Source: an uncultured Collinsella sp.
GTDB lineage: Bacteria; Actinomycetota; Coriobacteriia; Coriobacteriales; Coriobacteriaceae
NCBI GenBank assembly: GCA_958348225.1
Contig: CATVYG010000010.1
Span: 1 to 60,509, forward strand
Length of the DNA: 60,509 nt
Direction: 5' to 3'
Shown: one piece after another, positions 41,631-49,762 of the stretch
Numbering within the stretch: the stretch's first letter is position 1
Layout: every line of letters begins with the position of its first letter
Notes under the pieces: model-generated
What the model was told of the DNA's origin: nothing
Database searches by the model: none
What the model saw: only the letters and a program-made list of their open reading frames with translations
Made by a program: the position numbers and the translations under genes

Positions 41631-43394
41631 ATGGCAGATTCCACCACCGATTACAACAATCTAGATCCCTTGGGTGACGAGGCGGCGGTTGTCGATGAGG
41701 TCGATGCCGCCGTCTCGGGCGCTCGCAAGAAGCCGCGCGCTGTCGATATGGTCCCCGAGGAGCCCGACGCGATGGCGCCGGACGAGGAATACCAGCTTAC
41801 GCCGGCGGGTCGTCGCGAACGCATCGGGCAGATTGTTCGCCTGGTCAAAAAGTACCGCGTGTGGGATAACCTCACGCCGGTTCGTTTGCGCCGCCTGCTC
41901 GAGGAACTCGGCCCCATGTTCGTCAAGATGGGGCAGATTCTGGCCAACCGGTCCGAGATTCTGCCGCAACGCTTTTGCGACGAGCTGCGTCGTCTGCGCT
42001 CCGACGTGGAGCCGGTGCCGTACGAGGTAGTGCTCCGCTGCTTGGAAGAGGAATACGGCTTGCGCCTGGGGGAGATGTTCGATGCGATCGACCCCAATCC
42101 GCTTGGTAGCGCATCGCTCGCGCAGGTGCACCGCGCTCGTCTGGTGACGGGCGAGGACGTGGCCGTCAAGGTGCAGCGCCCCGGTGCGCAGCAGGTTATG
42201 GCGCAGGACATCGATATCATCCGCTCGGTGGTGCGTATCGTTTCCAAGTTCGTCAACACCGATCAATTCGTTGACCTGCACGGCGTAGTCGAGGAGTTGT
42301 GGACCTCGTTTCGCGAGGAGACCAACTTTTTGGCCGAGGCCAAAAACCTCAACGACTTCTACGAGTTCCATAAGAGCGTTCATGGCGTGACGTGCCCTAA
42401 ATCCTATCTGGACCTGTGCACCGAGCACGTGGTGGTTATGGACTACGTCGACGGCATTTCGATCGCCGATCCTGAACGCTTGGTGGCCGAGGGCTATGAC
42501 TTGGAAAAGATCGGTGCCGCAATCGTCGAGGACTACTCGACGCAGGTGCTCGATGACGGCTTTTTCCATGCCGATCCGCATGCGGGAAACATCATTCTCA
42601 AGGACGGCATCGTTTACTTTATCGACTTGGGCATGGTCGGACGCATGTCGAGCCACGACCGCGGTATCGTCAAGGACATGATTTTCGCCGTGGCCGAGGG
42701 CGACGTGCCAAAGCTCAAGGATTCGCTCATGCGCTTCGCCGTGACGCGCGGCGATTCGGCCGAGCTTGACCATTCGGCCTTTTTGTCCGACTTGGACTTT
42801 ATTGTTGCCGACTTTGCCGGGCTCGACCTTAAAGACCTGGATATCGGCGAGTTTTTGACCTCGCTGTTAAACCTCGCGCGCAAAAATGACGTTGAGCTGC
42901 CGAGCGTGGTGACGATGTTCGCCCGCGGCATGGTGACGCTCGAGGGCCTGCTGACCGAGTACATGCCCGACGTCAACATGATCCAGATCATTCAGGCACA
43001 CATCAAAAACGAGAAGAGCACCTATGCGCGCGTGCGCGATATGAGTCGCGACTTTGCGGCGAGCAGTTATCGCGCGGCGAAGGGCTCACTCGAGGCGGCT
43101 GAGTATCTGGGCCTGGCTTCGCGTATGCTCACACGCGGCCAGCTTAAGGTGAACACGCAGATCATGAGCAGCGATAAGGCGCTGCGACAGCTGGGTGGGA
43201 TTATCGACCGCATGTCGATGGCTATCGTTATCGCTGGTCTGTTTATCGGTTCGTCGGTGGTGTACTACGCGCACATCGAGCCGGTTGTGTTTGGTATCCC
43301 GGTCATTGGCTTTATGGGCTACGTGAGCGCGCTGGTGCTGGCGCTTATGCTGGGCCGCAATATCTGGCTCAACAGCCACGGCGGCAAGCACTAG
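41631..43394 (+). CDS. ABC1/UbiB (AarF) family atypical kinase, membrane-anchored
   Basis: Product of 587 residues. UbiB-family signatures: FVKMGQILANR (KxGQ motif near residue 103), LGSASLAQVHRA (Ala-rich loop), VAVKVQRPG (ATP Lys), FFHADPHAGNIIL (catalytic loop) and YFIDLGMVGRM (DFG-like). Two membrane helices end the protein (SMAIVIAGLFIGSSVV; VSALVLALML). UbiB relatives act on isoprenoid lipids or quinones with ATPase activity. In an anaerobe without evident ubiquinone, the lipid target is open. A terminator follows at 43446. Confidence 0.92.
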   Translation: MADSTTDYNNLDPLGDEAAVVDEVDAAVSGARKKPRAVDMVPEEPDAMAPDEEYQLTPAGRRERIGQIVRLVKKYRVWDNLTPVRLRRLLEELGPMFVKMGQILANRSEILPQRFCDELRRLRSDVEPVPYEVVLRCLEEEYGLRLGEMFDAIDPNPLGSASLAQVHRARLVTGEDVAVKVQRPGAQQVMAQDIDIIRSVVRIVSKFVNTDQFVDLHGVVEELWTSFREETNFLAEAKNLNDFYEFHKSVHGVTCPKSYLDLCTEHVVVMDYVDGISIADPERLVAEGYDLEKIGAAIVEDYSTQVLDDGFFHADPHAGNIILKDGIVYFIDLGMVGRMSSHDRGIVKDMIFAVAEGDVPKLKDSLMRFAVTRGDSAELDHSAFLSDLDFIVADFAGLDLKDLDIGEFLTSLLNLARKNDVELPSVVTMFARGMVTLEGLLTEYMPDVNMIQIIQAHIKNEKSTYARVRDMSRDFAASSYRAAKGSLEAAEYLGLASRMLTRGQLKVNTQIMSSDKALRQLGGIIDRMSMAIVIAGLFIGSSVVYYAHIEPVVFGIPVIGFMGYVSALVLALMLGRNIWLNSHGGKH

Positions 43395-43445
43395 AGGCTG
43401 CGACCGTCACCGCATTTTCCTTTCGCAAGCAATAGCTTTTACCTT

Positions 43446-43473
43446 GGGCTTCGCCTGCGTGCGAGGCCCTTTT
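43446..43473 (+). terminator. Terminator of the phasin-like/UbiB operon
   Basis: GGGCTTCGC and GCGAGGCCC arms followed by TTTT, 51 bases after the kinase stop. Confidence 0.7.
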
Positions 43474-43500
43474 GCGTGATAGCATATTGACGGTTTTAAT
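43472..43500 (+). promoter_or_regulatory. Promoter of the B12-responsive surface operon
   Basis: TTGCGT (43472-43477), 17-base spacer, TTTAAT (43495-43500). Transcription would start near 43507, a few bases before the riboswitch begins. Confidence 0.55.
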
Positions 43501-43509
43501 CGATGGCCT

Positions 43510-43683
43510 AGATGGTGGTGCGGAGACGCACGAATGCGCGGTTTTCCTGCGCGTTTGGGAGAATCGGGGTGCAAGTCCCCGGCTGTACCAGTAACCGTAA
43601 TTCCTCTTGGCTCGGGATGTTCGCGTCGCAGATCGGACGGCGCGCCTGAGCCGTTAAGGTTAAGTCTGATCGCCTCCCATCTT
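43510..43683 (+). ncRNA. Cobalamin riboswitch
   Basis: The conserved B12-aptamer core is present: GGGAGAATCGGGGTGCAAG, then TCCCCGGCTGTACCAGTAAC (matching the GGTGNAANTCC..CNGNNCC..NACTGT-type consensus), a variable arm (43595-43652), and the 3' box AAGTCTGATCGCC. Closing helix P1 pairs AGATGG (43510-43515) with CCATCT (43678-43683). A GC hairpin follows (43684-43717), then the ribosome-binding site. There is no clear T-tract terminator, so control is more likely at translation. It sits directly before the DUF4430 surface-protein gene. Confidence 0.85.
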
Positions 43684-43744
43684 GCATGCGGCTGCGGCGT
43701 ATGCCGCCGGTGTGCATAGGGCTCTGGAGGGAAGGGGGACCCCG

Positions 43745-46700
43745 ATGGGGGAACTCGAGCGCAACATGCGCGATGGGCAGCCTCAAGGCAACGCTCCAAG
43801 TACAGACAATGGGGGACAAATGGATATGTTTGAGGACGAGCGCGAGCGCGCCTCGTTGCATCGCCGTGGCGCGATTGCACGCGGTGTAGCCAAGCGCTGC
43901 CTGGTGGCATTCCTGGCCTTCGCGATGGCCTTTGGCACCACGCCGGCTCAGCTGTGGGCCGAGGGCGCCGAGGGCATTGCCGAGGCTGTGGCTCAGGCTA
44001 CGACGCCGGACGAGGACGCAGCGCTTGCGGGTGGTGCCGCTGAGCAGAGCGGCGCCGAGGTTTCGGATTTCGGAAGCGCGCCTGCAGCTAGTGCCGCCAC
44101 TACAGAGGCGGCAACTGGCGACGAAGGCTCGGCGACGGGGGAGAGCCCTGCTACGAGCGAGCAGTCTTCGACGGCATCCGCTGGCCAAGCAGGATCTGCC
44201 GCCGCGGCTGCCGTTCAGACGGAGAACCCGACAGAAACTGGCGATGTCGCCAAGAAGCAAGTCGAGGTCTCGTTCTCGATTATCGGCACCGATGCCGACG
44301 GCAAGGCTCAGACCTGGGTGGCGCCTACGCAGCTCAAGCTCGACGAGGGCGCGACGGCTGCGGATGCCTTCATTAAGCTGCAGGAGAAGACGGGCTTCAA
44401 GGCGAAGTACGAACCGAACACGGCATACGGTTTCTACCTCGAAAGCATCACATCCCCGAGCGATGGTCGCACGCTTGCCTACGATCCGACGACTTATGCC
44501 TTCTGGCAGCTGTTCGTCGACGGCGCGTCTTCCTCGGTTGGTGCGAGCAGCGTCAAGCTCACCCAGGGGCAGAAGATTGAGTTTGCCTATACGGCTGGTA
44601 GCGCGTCCCCTGTCGTTAAGGACCAGGTTGCCGCAAATGTGACCGTCATTGGTCGCGATGCCCAGGGCAAGACCCAGACTTGGGTCGATAACGCGCAGTA
44701 TGTGGTGACGTCCGGCTCGAGCGCACTTGACCTTACGAAGGTCGCGCTTGAGGCGAATGATATTGACGCCGTTGCTGCGGGCTCCTTCATTCTGAGCCTT
44801 AAGTACAACGGCGTTGAACTGGGTACGCCGCTCGATTATTCGACCTATTGGCAGCTGTTCATCAACGGCAAGTCGAGCGACTACACGGCAGACAATGTCA
44901 CCATTCATGCTGGTGATACCGTTACGTGGTTCTACGGTGGCTGGGGCGACCAGTTGCCGTCCGATTCTGTCCATGCTTCCGTTCAGGTACTTGGTAAGGA
45001 CAAGGACGGCAAGCAACAGGTTTGGGCTTCGACGGGCCAGACGAGCCTCAAGGCAGGCTCCACTGCTAAGGATTTGCTAGAGCAGACCGGCCTTAAGCTC
45101 GATGCTGGCGAATCGTCTTGGGGCTGGTTCCTCAACGGCATTACTTCGCCGTTCGATGGTAAGTCCTATGGCTGGGATGCTGCGACTAACAGCTATTGGC
45201 GCTTCTACGTAAATGGCAAGTTCGCCGACGTTGGCGCCGGTGCCTACAAGCTCCAGGAGGGTGACGCCGTCACCTTTATGTATGGTGCTGACGCCGATGC
45301 CCTCCCTGGTCAGGTGCTTGGATCCGCCGATGTTATCGGCCCCGATGTCAACGGGAACGATACGCGTTGGGGCACGGCGAGTAACGTTTCTCTGCCCGAA
45401 GGCTCCACGGCCCAGAACCTTATTGAGGCAGTTCTGAAGGCCAAGGGCGTTGCGTACAACGGCTCCCAGAGTGGTGAGTACTGGTTCCTGAATTCCATTA
45501 CTTCGCCGTTCGATCACAAGCCGTATGGTTGGGATGCTGCGACCAATAAATATTGGCATCTGTATATCAACGGAGAGCCCTCCTTACTCTGCGCCAATCA
45601 GATTACGCTCAAGAGCGGCGATAAGGTCACGCTTGCCTATACCACCGATAATTCGCCCATGCCCGATCCCGACAAGGTTGTCGTGGACCCGAGCGCGACG
45701 ACTCCTAATTGGGATGCCGAGTGGGCCGGCTACGGCAACAGTGGCAACGGTTCGACCGTAACGGATGCCAAGACGCCTGCGCAGGCCGCCGGTCTTAAGT
45801 GGGCCTTCGATTGGAAGGCCGAGTCTGGCCAGCAGTATGCCAACTGCAGCGAGCCTGTCATCGCTAACGGCTTTGTGTACATCGCGACCGAGAACGAGCT
45901 CATTAAGATCGATTCGTCCACGGGCAAAAAGGTTGCCTCTGCGCCGCTTGCCTCTAAGGTGAGCTATACCTCTCGTCCGATCTATACCAATGGCCTTATC
46001 ATCGTTCCGCTCAACGGCGGTGCGGTCCAGGCGATTACTGCAGACAAGCTGATCTGCAAGTGGCTGACGCCTGGTTTGACGGACTTGACGCAGAGCTCCT
46101 GCACCGTCGTTTCGGACGGCGAGTACGTCTATGTAGGCTCGGTCGATATTTCGTATGACGAGAATTACAACGCGACCTACGGCAACGGCTCCTTTGCGCG
46201 CATTAAGATTGCCACGGGCGAAGTTTCTTGGCAGAACATCGACCCTACCGAGGGCTATTACTGGACTGGTGCGGCTTTGACGGATAAGTATGCCATCGTT
46301 CCTACGAGCGCGGGTACGCTTAAGTGCATTGATAAGACGACGGGCGATGTCGTTTCGACCATGAAGCTCGGCGCTCTCGCGAACGCCGACTGTGTCGCCG
46401 ATCCGTCCAATGGTTCGACCTTCTATCAGATGACGCACGACGGAAAGCTCCATGTGATTTCGCTTTCGGCGAAGGGCGTACTGAGCGAGCAGAAGACGGT
46501 CGATCTGGGTCTTACGAATAACATGAGCGCACCGGCGGTGGCTGGCGAAAACTTGATTGTCGGCGGACAGACGGCTACTGGCTCTGCTCTGGCTCTCTAT
46601 AATCTGAAGACCGGTAAGACCACGATGGTCACCGCTGCTGACGGTAAAGAACTGCCGGCCGGATTTAACGGTATTGCTGCTACTCCGCTGGTGAGTGTTC

Positions 46701-47563
46701 AGGGCGGCAAGACCTATGTGTACTTCACCGTTAACAGCGCGGATAGCAAGGATTACGTCAACTACTCTGCTGGTGGTGGCGTATATCGCTATACGCTCGG
46801 CGATGCAGAGGCGACGCAGATTTATGATGCGGCTGGCCATTACCAGCACTGCGACTCTCCGGTCATTGCCGATGCATCTGGCAACCTGTACTACATCAAT
46901 GACTCGGGCACTCTGTTCAAGCTGGGGGCCGTTGAGTCTTGGACGGTTGCCTTTAATTCCAACGGCGGGTCTGCTTGCGACACTAAGTTTGTTGCTACGT
47001 CCGATGGCAAGCTGGTCAAGCCGGCCGATCCGACGCGCGATGGCTACGCTTTCGGCGGTTGGTTCACCGATGAGGCTTGCACGCAGGCGTATGACTTCAG
47101 TACGCCGGTGACGGCCGATCTGACGCTGTATGCCAAGTGGACCAAGAATGCCGTTAACCCTGGCGGTAATGGCGGCGCTGGTTCCAATAGCGGCAGCGGT
47201 TCTGGTACCGGTACTGGTTCCGGCGCTGGCGCTGGCGCGGGTTCTGGTTCCGGCTCGAAGGGCGGCGCTATCGCCCCGGGTCAGAAGCCGGTGACCAAGA
47301 CGACGGTGTCGACCAAGGCCGAGACCAAGGAAAACAAGTCCGACAAGAAGGATGAGAAGAAGTCTGACAAGAAGGACAACAAGTCCGACAAGAAGTCCGA
47401 TTCCAAGTCCGATACGGGTGCTGCTTCCACGACCACTGCTAAGAAGTCCTCTAGTGCTTCCGAGCAGGAGACTGGCACCAATCCGCTCGCCATTGTTGGC
47501 GTTGCCGCCGGCGTCATCGGACTCGCCATCGTCGGCGTGTTCGTGTTCACCAAACGTCGGTAG
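43745..47563 (+). CDS. Cell-surface protein: four DUF4430 (transcobalamin-like) repeats, beta-propeller, InlB-type repeat
   Basis: Product of 1272 residues from ATG 43745 (GGAGGGAAGGGGG upstream); ATG 43820 is a good alternative. Signal helix near residues 50-70 (CLVAFLAFAMAFG, cleavage after LWA), a low-complexity spacer, then four DUF4430 repeats (about 173-285, 297-399, 411-514, 526-634), each with a YxFWQLFVDG/YWRFYVNG-like strand and a final GDxVTxxY. A PQQ-like propeller (655-1060), a Listeria-Bacteroides repeat (VAFNSNGG to LTLYAKW, 1066-1132), a Gly/Ser linker, a Lys-rich wall-spanning stretch and a terminal helix ending FTKRR follow. DUF4430 is the transcobalamin C-terminal-like fold; with the B12 riboswitch this suggests cobalamin capture. 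The anchor reads EQETGTNP, not canonical LPxTG. Confidence 0.88.
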   Translation: MGELERNMRDGQPQGNAPSTDNGGQMDMFEDERERASLHRRGAIARGVAKRCLVAFLAFAMAFGTTPAQLWAEGAEGIAEAVAQATTPDEDAALAGGAAEQSGAEVSDFGSAPAASAATTEAATGDEGSATGESPATSEQSSTASAGQAGSAAAAAVQTENPTETGDVAKKQVEVSFSIIGTDADGKAQTWVAPTQLKLDEGATAADAFIKLQEKTGFKAKYEPNTAYGFYLESITSPSDGRTLAYDPTTYAFWQLFVDGASSSVGASSVKLTQGQKIEFAYTAGSASPVVKDQVAANVTVIGRDAQGKTQTWVDNAQYVVTSGSSALDLTKVALEANDIDAVAAGSFILSLKYNGVELGTPLDYSTYWQLFINGKSSDYTADNVTIHAGDTVTWFYGGWGDQLPSDSVHASVQVLGKDKDGKQQVWASTGQTSLKAGSTAKDLLEQTGLKLDAGESSWGWFLNGITSPFDGKSYGWDAATNSYWRFYVNGKFADVGAGAYKLQEGDAVTFMYGADADALPGQVLGSADVIGPDVNGNDTRWGTASNVSLPEGSTAQNLIEAVLKAKGVAYNGSQSGEYWFLNSITSPFDHKPYGWDAATNKYWHLYINGEPSLLCANQITLKSGDKVTLAYTTDNSPMPDPDKVVVDPSATTPNWDAEWAGYGNSGNGSTVTDAKTPAQAAGLKWAFDWKAESGQQYANCSEPVIANGFVYIATENELIKIDSSTGKKVASAPLASKVSYTSRPIYTNGLIIVPLNGGAVQAITADKLICKWLTPGLTDLTQSSCTVVSDGEYVYVGSVDISYDENYNATYGNGSFARIKIATGEVSWQNIDPTEGYYWTGAALTDKYAIVPTSAGTLKCIDKTTGDVVSTMKLGALANADCVADPSNGSTFYQMTHDGKLHVISLSAKGVLSEQKTVDLGLTNNMSAPAVAGENLIVGGQTATGSALALYNLKTGKTTMVTAADGKELPAGFNGIAATPLVSVQGGKTYVYFTVNSADSKDYVNYSAGGGVYRYTLGDAEATQIYDAAGHYQHCDSPVIADASGNLYYINDSGTLFKLGAVESWTVAFNSNGGSACDTKFVATSDGKLVKPADPTRDGYAFGGWFTDEACTQAYDFSTPVTADLTLYAKWTKNAVNPGGNGGAGSNSGSGSGTGTGSGAGAGAGSGSGSKGGAIAPGQKPVTKTTVSTKAETKENKSDKKDEKKSDKKDNKSDKKSDSKSDTGAASTTTAKKSSSASEQETGTNPLAIVGVAAGVIGLAIVGVFVFTKRR

Positions 47564-47572
47564 GTGAGGGCT

Positions 47573-48502
47573 GTGTCCAATAAATCCAAGGACGCTGACC
47601 CCAAGCAACCAGATTCCTCGTTCATTCAGTTCGACGATGCAAAGCAACAGGGCGCCGCTTCGGCGGCGTCCGCCTCTCGTCGCAAGGCGCTTACTGGCGT
47701 CCTGACCGCCGCGTGCGTTGCGCTGATTGTCATATCGCTGGGCTTCGTCCATCCTTCCGAGAGCGGCGCCTGGTCCATCGACTGGATCGTTCAGACCGTG
47801 ACGGGGGAGAGCGTCGTCGCGAAGGACGCCAAGGGGTCTGACTCGACCGCCGCTTCGGGTAAAGCTGGCTCCAAGGATTCCAAATCTTCGGATGGTGCGA
47901 ACGACGAGTCTAAGGGTTCGGATGAATCTGACTCTAAGAAGGAGTCCGAGTCTTCGGACAAGGAATCAAGCAAGGGCTCGGATGGCAAAAAGTCCGAAGA
48001 CAAGGATGGCAAGAAGTCTGGAGAGAAGAGCAGCAATAAAAAGACCGACGGCAATCAGTCGACTTCTCAGAACTCGACTTCTTCTGACGGGGCCGGCTCT
48101 ACGCCTGGCGCTTCCTCCTCATCCAGCGGGGCATCTTCTGCCCCCGATAGCGGCAACGCCTCTACTGGCGACCAGGGCAGCTCGCAGCAGCCTAGCTACG
48201 TCACGGTAACGGTTTCGGTCACATCGAGCGCTGTGGGCAATCCTGTGTCCTCTGGTGGCACCTTTACCTTTAAAGAAGGCGCTACCGTCTACGATGCCCT
48301 GTGTGCGCTGGGCCTTTCTGTCAACGCACATGGCTCGTCGTACGGCACGTATGTCTCCGCGATTGGTGGTTTGGCCGAGAAGCGGTACGGCGGCACGAGC
48401 GGCTGGATGTACTCCGTCAACGGCACAACGCCCATGACGGCCTGTAGTAACTACGTTCTCTCAAACGGCGACAAGGTAGTCTGGTATTACGTTACAGGTT
48501 AG
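47573..48502 (+). CDS. Membrane-anchored DUF4430 protein
   Basis: Product of 309 residues (312 if GTG 47564 is used). An N-terminal cytoplasmic stretch, one membrane helix near 45-65 (TAACVALIVISLGFV), a 120-residue Ser/Lys/Asp/Glu-rich linker, and a single C-terminal DUF4430 domain (about 210-309: TVTVSVTSSAVGN; FKEGATVYDALCALGLSV; SGWMYSVNGTTPMTACSNY; GDKVVWYYVTG). It follows the large surface protein with no gap, sharing its riboswitch-controlled mRNA, and a terminator closes the operon. Short wall-crossing linker plus one domain suggests it could hand ligand from the surface protein to a membrane transporter; this is inference. Confidence 0.85.
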   Translation: MSNKSKDADPKQPDSSFIQFDDAKQQGAASAASASRRKALTGVLTAACVALIVISLGFVHPSESGAWSIDWIVQTVTGESVVAKDAKGSDSTAASGKAGSKDSKSSDGANDESKGSDESDSKKESESSDKESSKGSDGKKSEDKDGKKSGEKSSNKKTDGNQSTSQNSTSSDGAGSTPGASSSSSGASSAPDSGNASTGDQGSSQQPSYVTVTVSVTSSAVGNPVSSGGTFTFKEGATVYDALCALGLSVNAHGSSYGTYVSAIGGLAEKRYGGTSGWMYSVNGTTPMTACSNYVLSNGDKVVWYYVTG

Positions 48503-48524
48503 AGGCCTCGACATAGCGCGCCAG

Positions 48525-48562
48525 ACGGGCGGTTCGGACAAACATCCGAGCCGCCCGTTTTT
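48525..48562 (+). terminator. Terminator of the DUF4430 operon
   Basis: ACGGGCGGTTCGGA and TCCGAGCCGCCCGT arms with loop CAAACA, followed by TTTTT. Confidence 0.85.
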
Positions 48563-48605
48563 CATGCGAATGGAACTGGGCCGCCGGGTCTCTTGGCAAA
48601 CAAAA

Positions 48606-48635
48606 AACCGGTTGGAACGAGAATTCCAACCGGTT
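48606..48635 (-). terminator. Terminator of first GtrA-like gene
   Basis: Perfect 12-bp arms AACCGGTTGGAA and TTCCAACCGGTT with a 6-base loop; on the minus strand TTTTTTG follows. Confidence 0.8.
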
Positions 48636-48661
48636 ATACCTTTAAGCAAATGTCGAACAAA

Positions 48662-49069
48662 CTACGACTGCGCGCCCTCGAGGAAGAAGCGACGGCTAAA
48701 GTAGTTATACCAGGTGACCAGGAACGTGGCGATGGCCTTCATGGCCTGGTAGCCGATGCTCAAAAACGTGACGCCCACAAACATGTACAGATCGTTGAGA
48801 CCCAGGCCAATCACCGACAGGATGGTGAAGATCGTAAACTCGCGCTTGCGGCTCATGCCCTCGCGATGGTCGAACACGTACTTCATGCTGAGCCAGTAGT
48901 TGACAATAACGGACGTGATAAACGAGATCGTGGTGCTCATCAAAAAGTCGAGGTGGAACAGCTCGACGAGTGCAATGAGCATACCCCAGTCGATGCCAAA
49001 GGAGATAAGACCCACGACAGCGAACTTGAGGAACTGCTTGGTATGAGGTTGTGCCAGTGCCTTGCGCAC
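48662..49069 (-). CDS. GtrA family membrane protein
   Basis: Product of 135 residues with four membrane helices, the full GtrA fold (KFAVVGLISFGIDWGM; TISFITSVIVNYWLS; conserved NYWLSMKYVFDHREG). GtrA-like proteins help flip or transfer lipid-linked sugars for cell-envelope glycosylation. The start is GTG 49069 with a weak GGATG upstream. It shares long segments with the next gene (SMKYVF.H.EGMSR.REF), so the two are tandem paralogues. No glycosyltransferase is adjacent. Confidence 0.85.
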   Translation of the reverse strand: MRKALAQPHTKQFLKFAVVGLISFGIDWGMLIALVELFHLDFLMSTTISFITSVIVNYWLSMKYVFDHREGMSRKREFTIFTILSVIGLGLNDLYMFVGVTFLSIGYQAMKAIATFLVTWYNYFSRRFFLEGAQS

Positions 49070-49220
49070 GTAATCACATCCAATGCGTTGACGAATCGAG
49101 CAGAGGATACTTTAGAGCTTTTGCATGGGAAACGTAAGGGCTTTGCCAAGAACTATACGAACTCGCCAAATATTCAAGAGGTAATCCGCAAACGTTGCAA
49201 ATCTTCCCGTAAACGAGCAA

Positions 49221-49264
49221 GGCCCACGAACAACGCAGTGCTCGACGTGCGTCATCCGTGGGCC
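49221..49264 (-). terminator. Hairpin between the two GtrA genes
   Basis: GGCCCACG (49221-49228) pairs with CGTGGGCC (49257-49264), with an inner ACGCA/TGCGT stem. On the minus strand it follows the second GtrA stop; the T-rich tail is weak. Confidence 0.45.
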
Positions 49265-49288
49265 CCGTAGCTGTGCGGGAAAGTCGAG

Positions 49289-49684
49289 CTACTTGGTCTC
49301 GTCGCCCTCCAGGAAGATCTTTCGGGTCACAAAGTTGTAGACCATAACAAGCGCGGTGGCGCAAATCTTGGCGATATTGGCCTCGAGCCCCAGGCCGGCG
49401 TTGAGCGCCAGCACGATACCGTCGTTGAGAGCCAAGCCGATCACGGACAGCACGACAAAGATAATGAACTCGCGTCGGCGGCTCATGCCCTCCTTGTGCG
49501 CAAACACGTACTTCATGCTCGCGACGTAGTTAAAGATGAGCGAGACGATAAAGCCGCTGGTATTGGCAATCAGGATATTAAGGCCCAGGCCGTAATGGAG
49601 CAGATTCATGATGCCAAAGTCGATGACCGTGGCGACGACGCCGACGACGCCAAACTTCATGATCTGCGCAAGGAGCTTTTGCAT
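49289..49684 (-). CDS. GtrA family membrane protein (second copy)
   Basis: Product of 131 residues from ATG 49684, matching the length of the paralogue; a TTG at 49747 would add 21 residues with no good support. Four membrane helices (MKFGVVGVVATVIDFGIM; FIVSLIFNYVASMKYVF; FVVLSVIGLALN; ICATALVMVYNFVTRKIF). Same direction as the first copy, separated by a hairpin. Confidence 0.85.
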   Translation of the reverse strand: MQKLLAQIMKFGVVGVVATVIDFGIMNLLHYGLGLNILIANTSGFIVSLIFNYVASMKYVFAHKEGMSRRREFIIFVVLSVIGLALNDGIVLALNAGLGLEANIAKICATALVMVYNFVTRKIFLEGDETK

Positions 49685-49762
49685 GGTACCTGCCTTAGGA
49701 TTGCGCCGGGGCGCCGTGGGGATGACGAACTCAGCAAGTTTAGCCAATCCCCGCGGGTGGAG

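Noticed and set aside
45584..47752. 722-codon minus-strand frame opposite the DUF4430 surface gene
   Set aside because: It has no start signal or domains, and the opposite strand has complete domain architecture and a riboswitch.
47159..48060. Tandem repeats in the DUF4430 genes as a CRISPR or satellite
   Set aside because: They encode Gly/Ser and Lys/Ser/Asp low-complexity linkers of wall-spanning proteins; there are no regular spacers.
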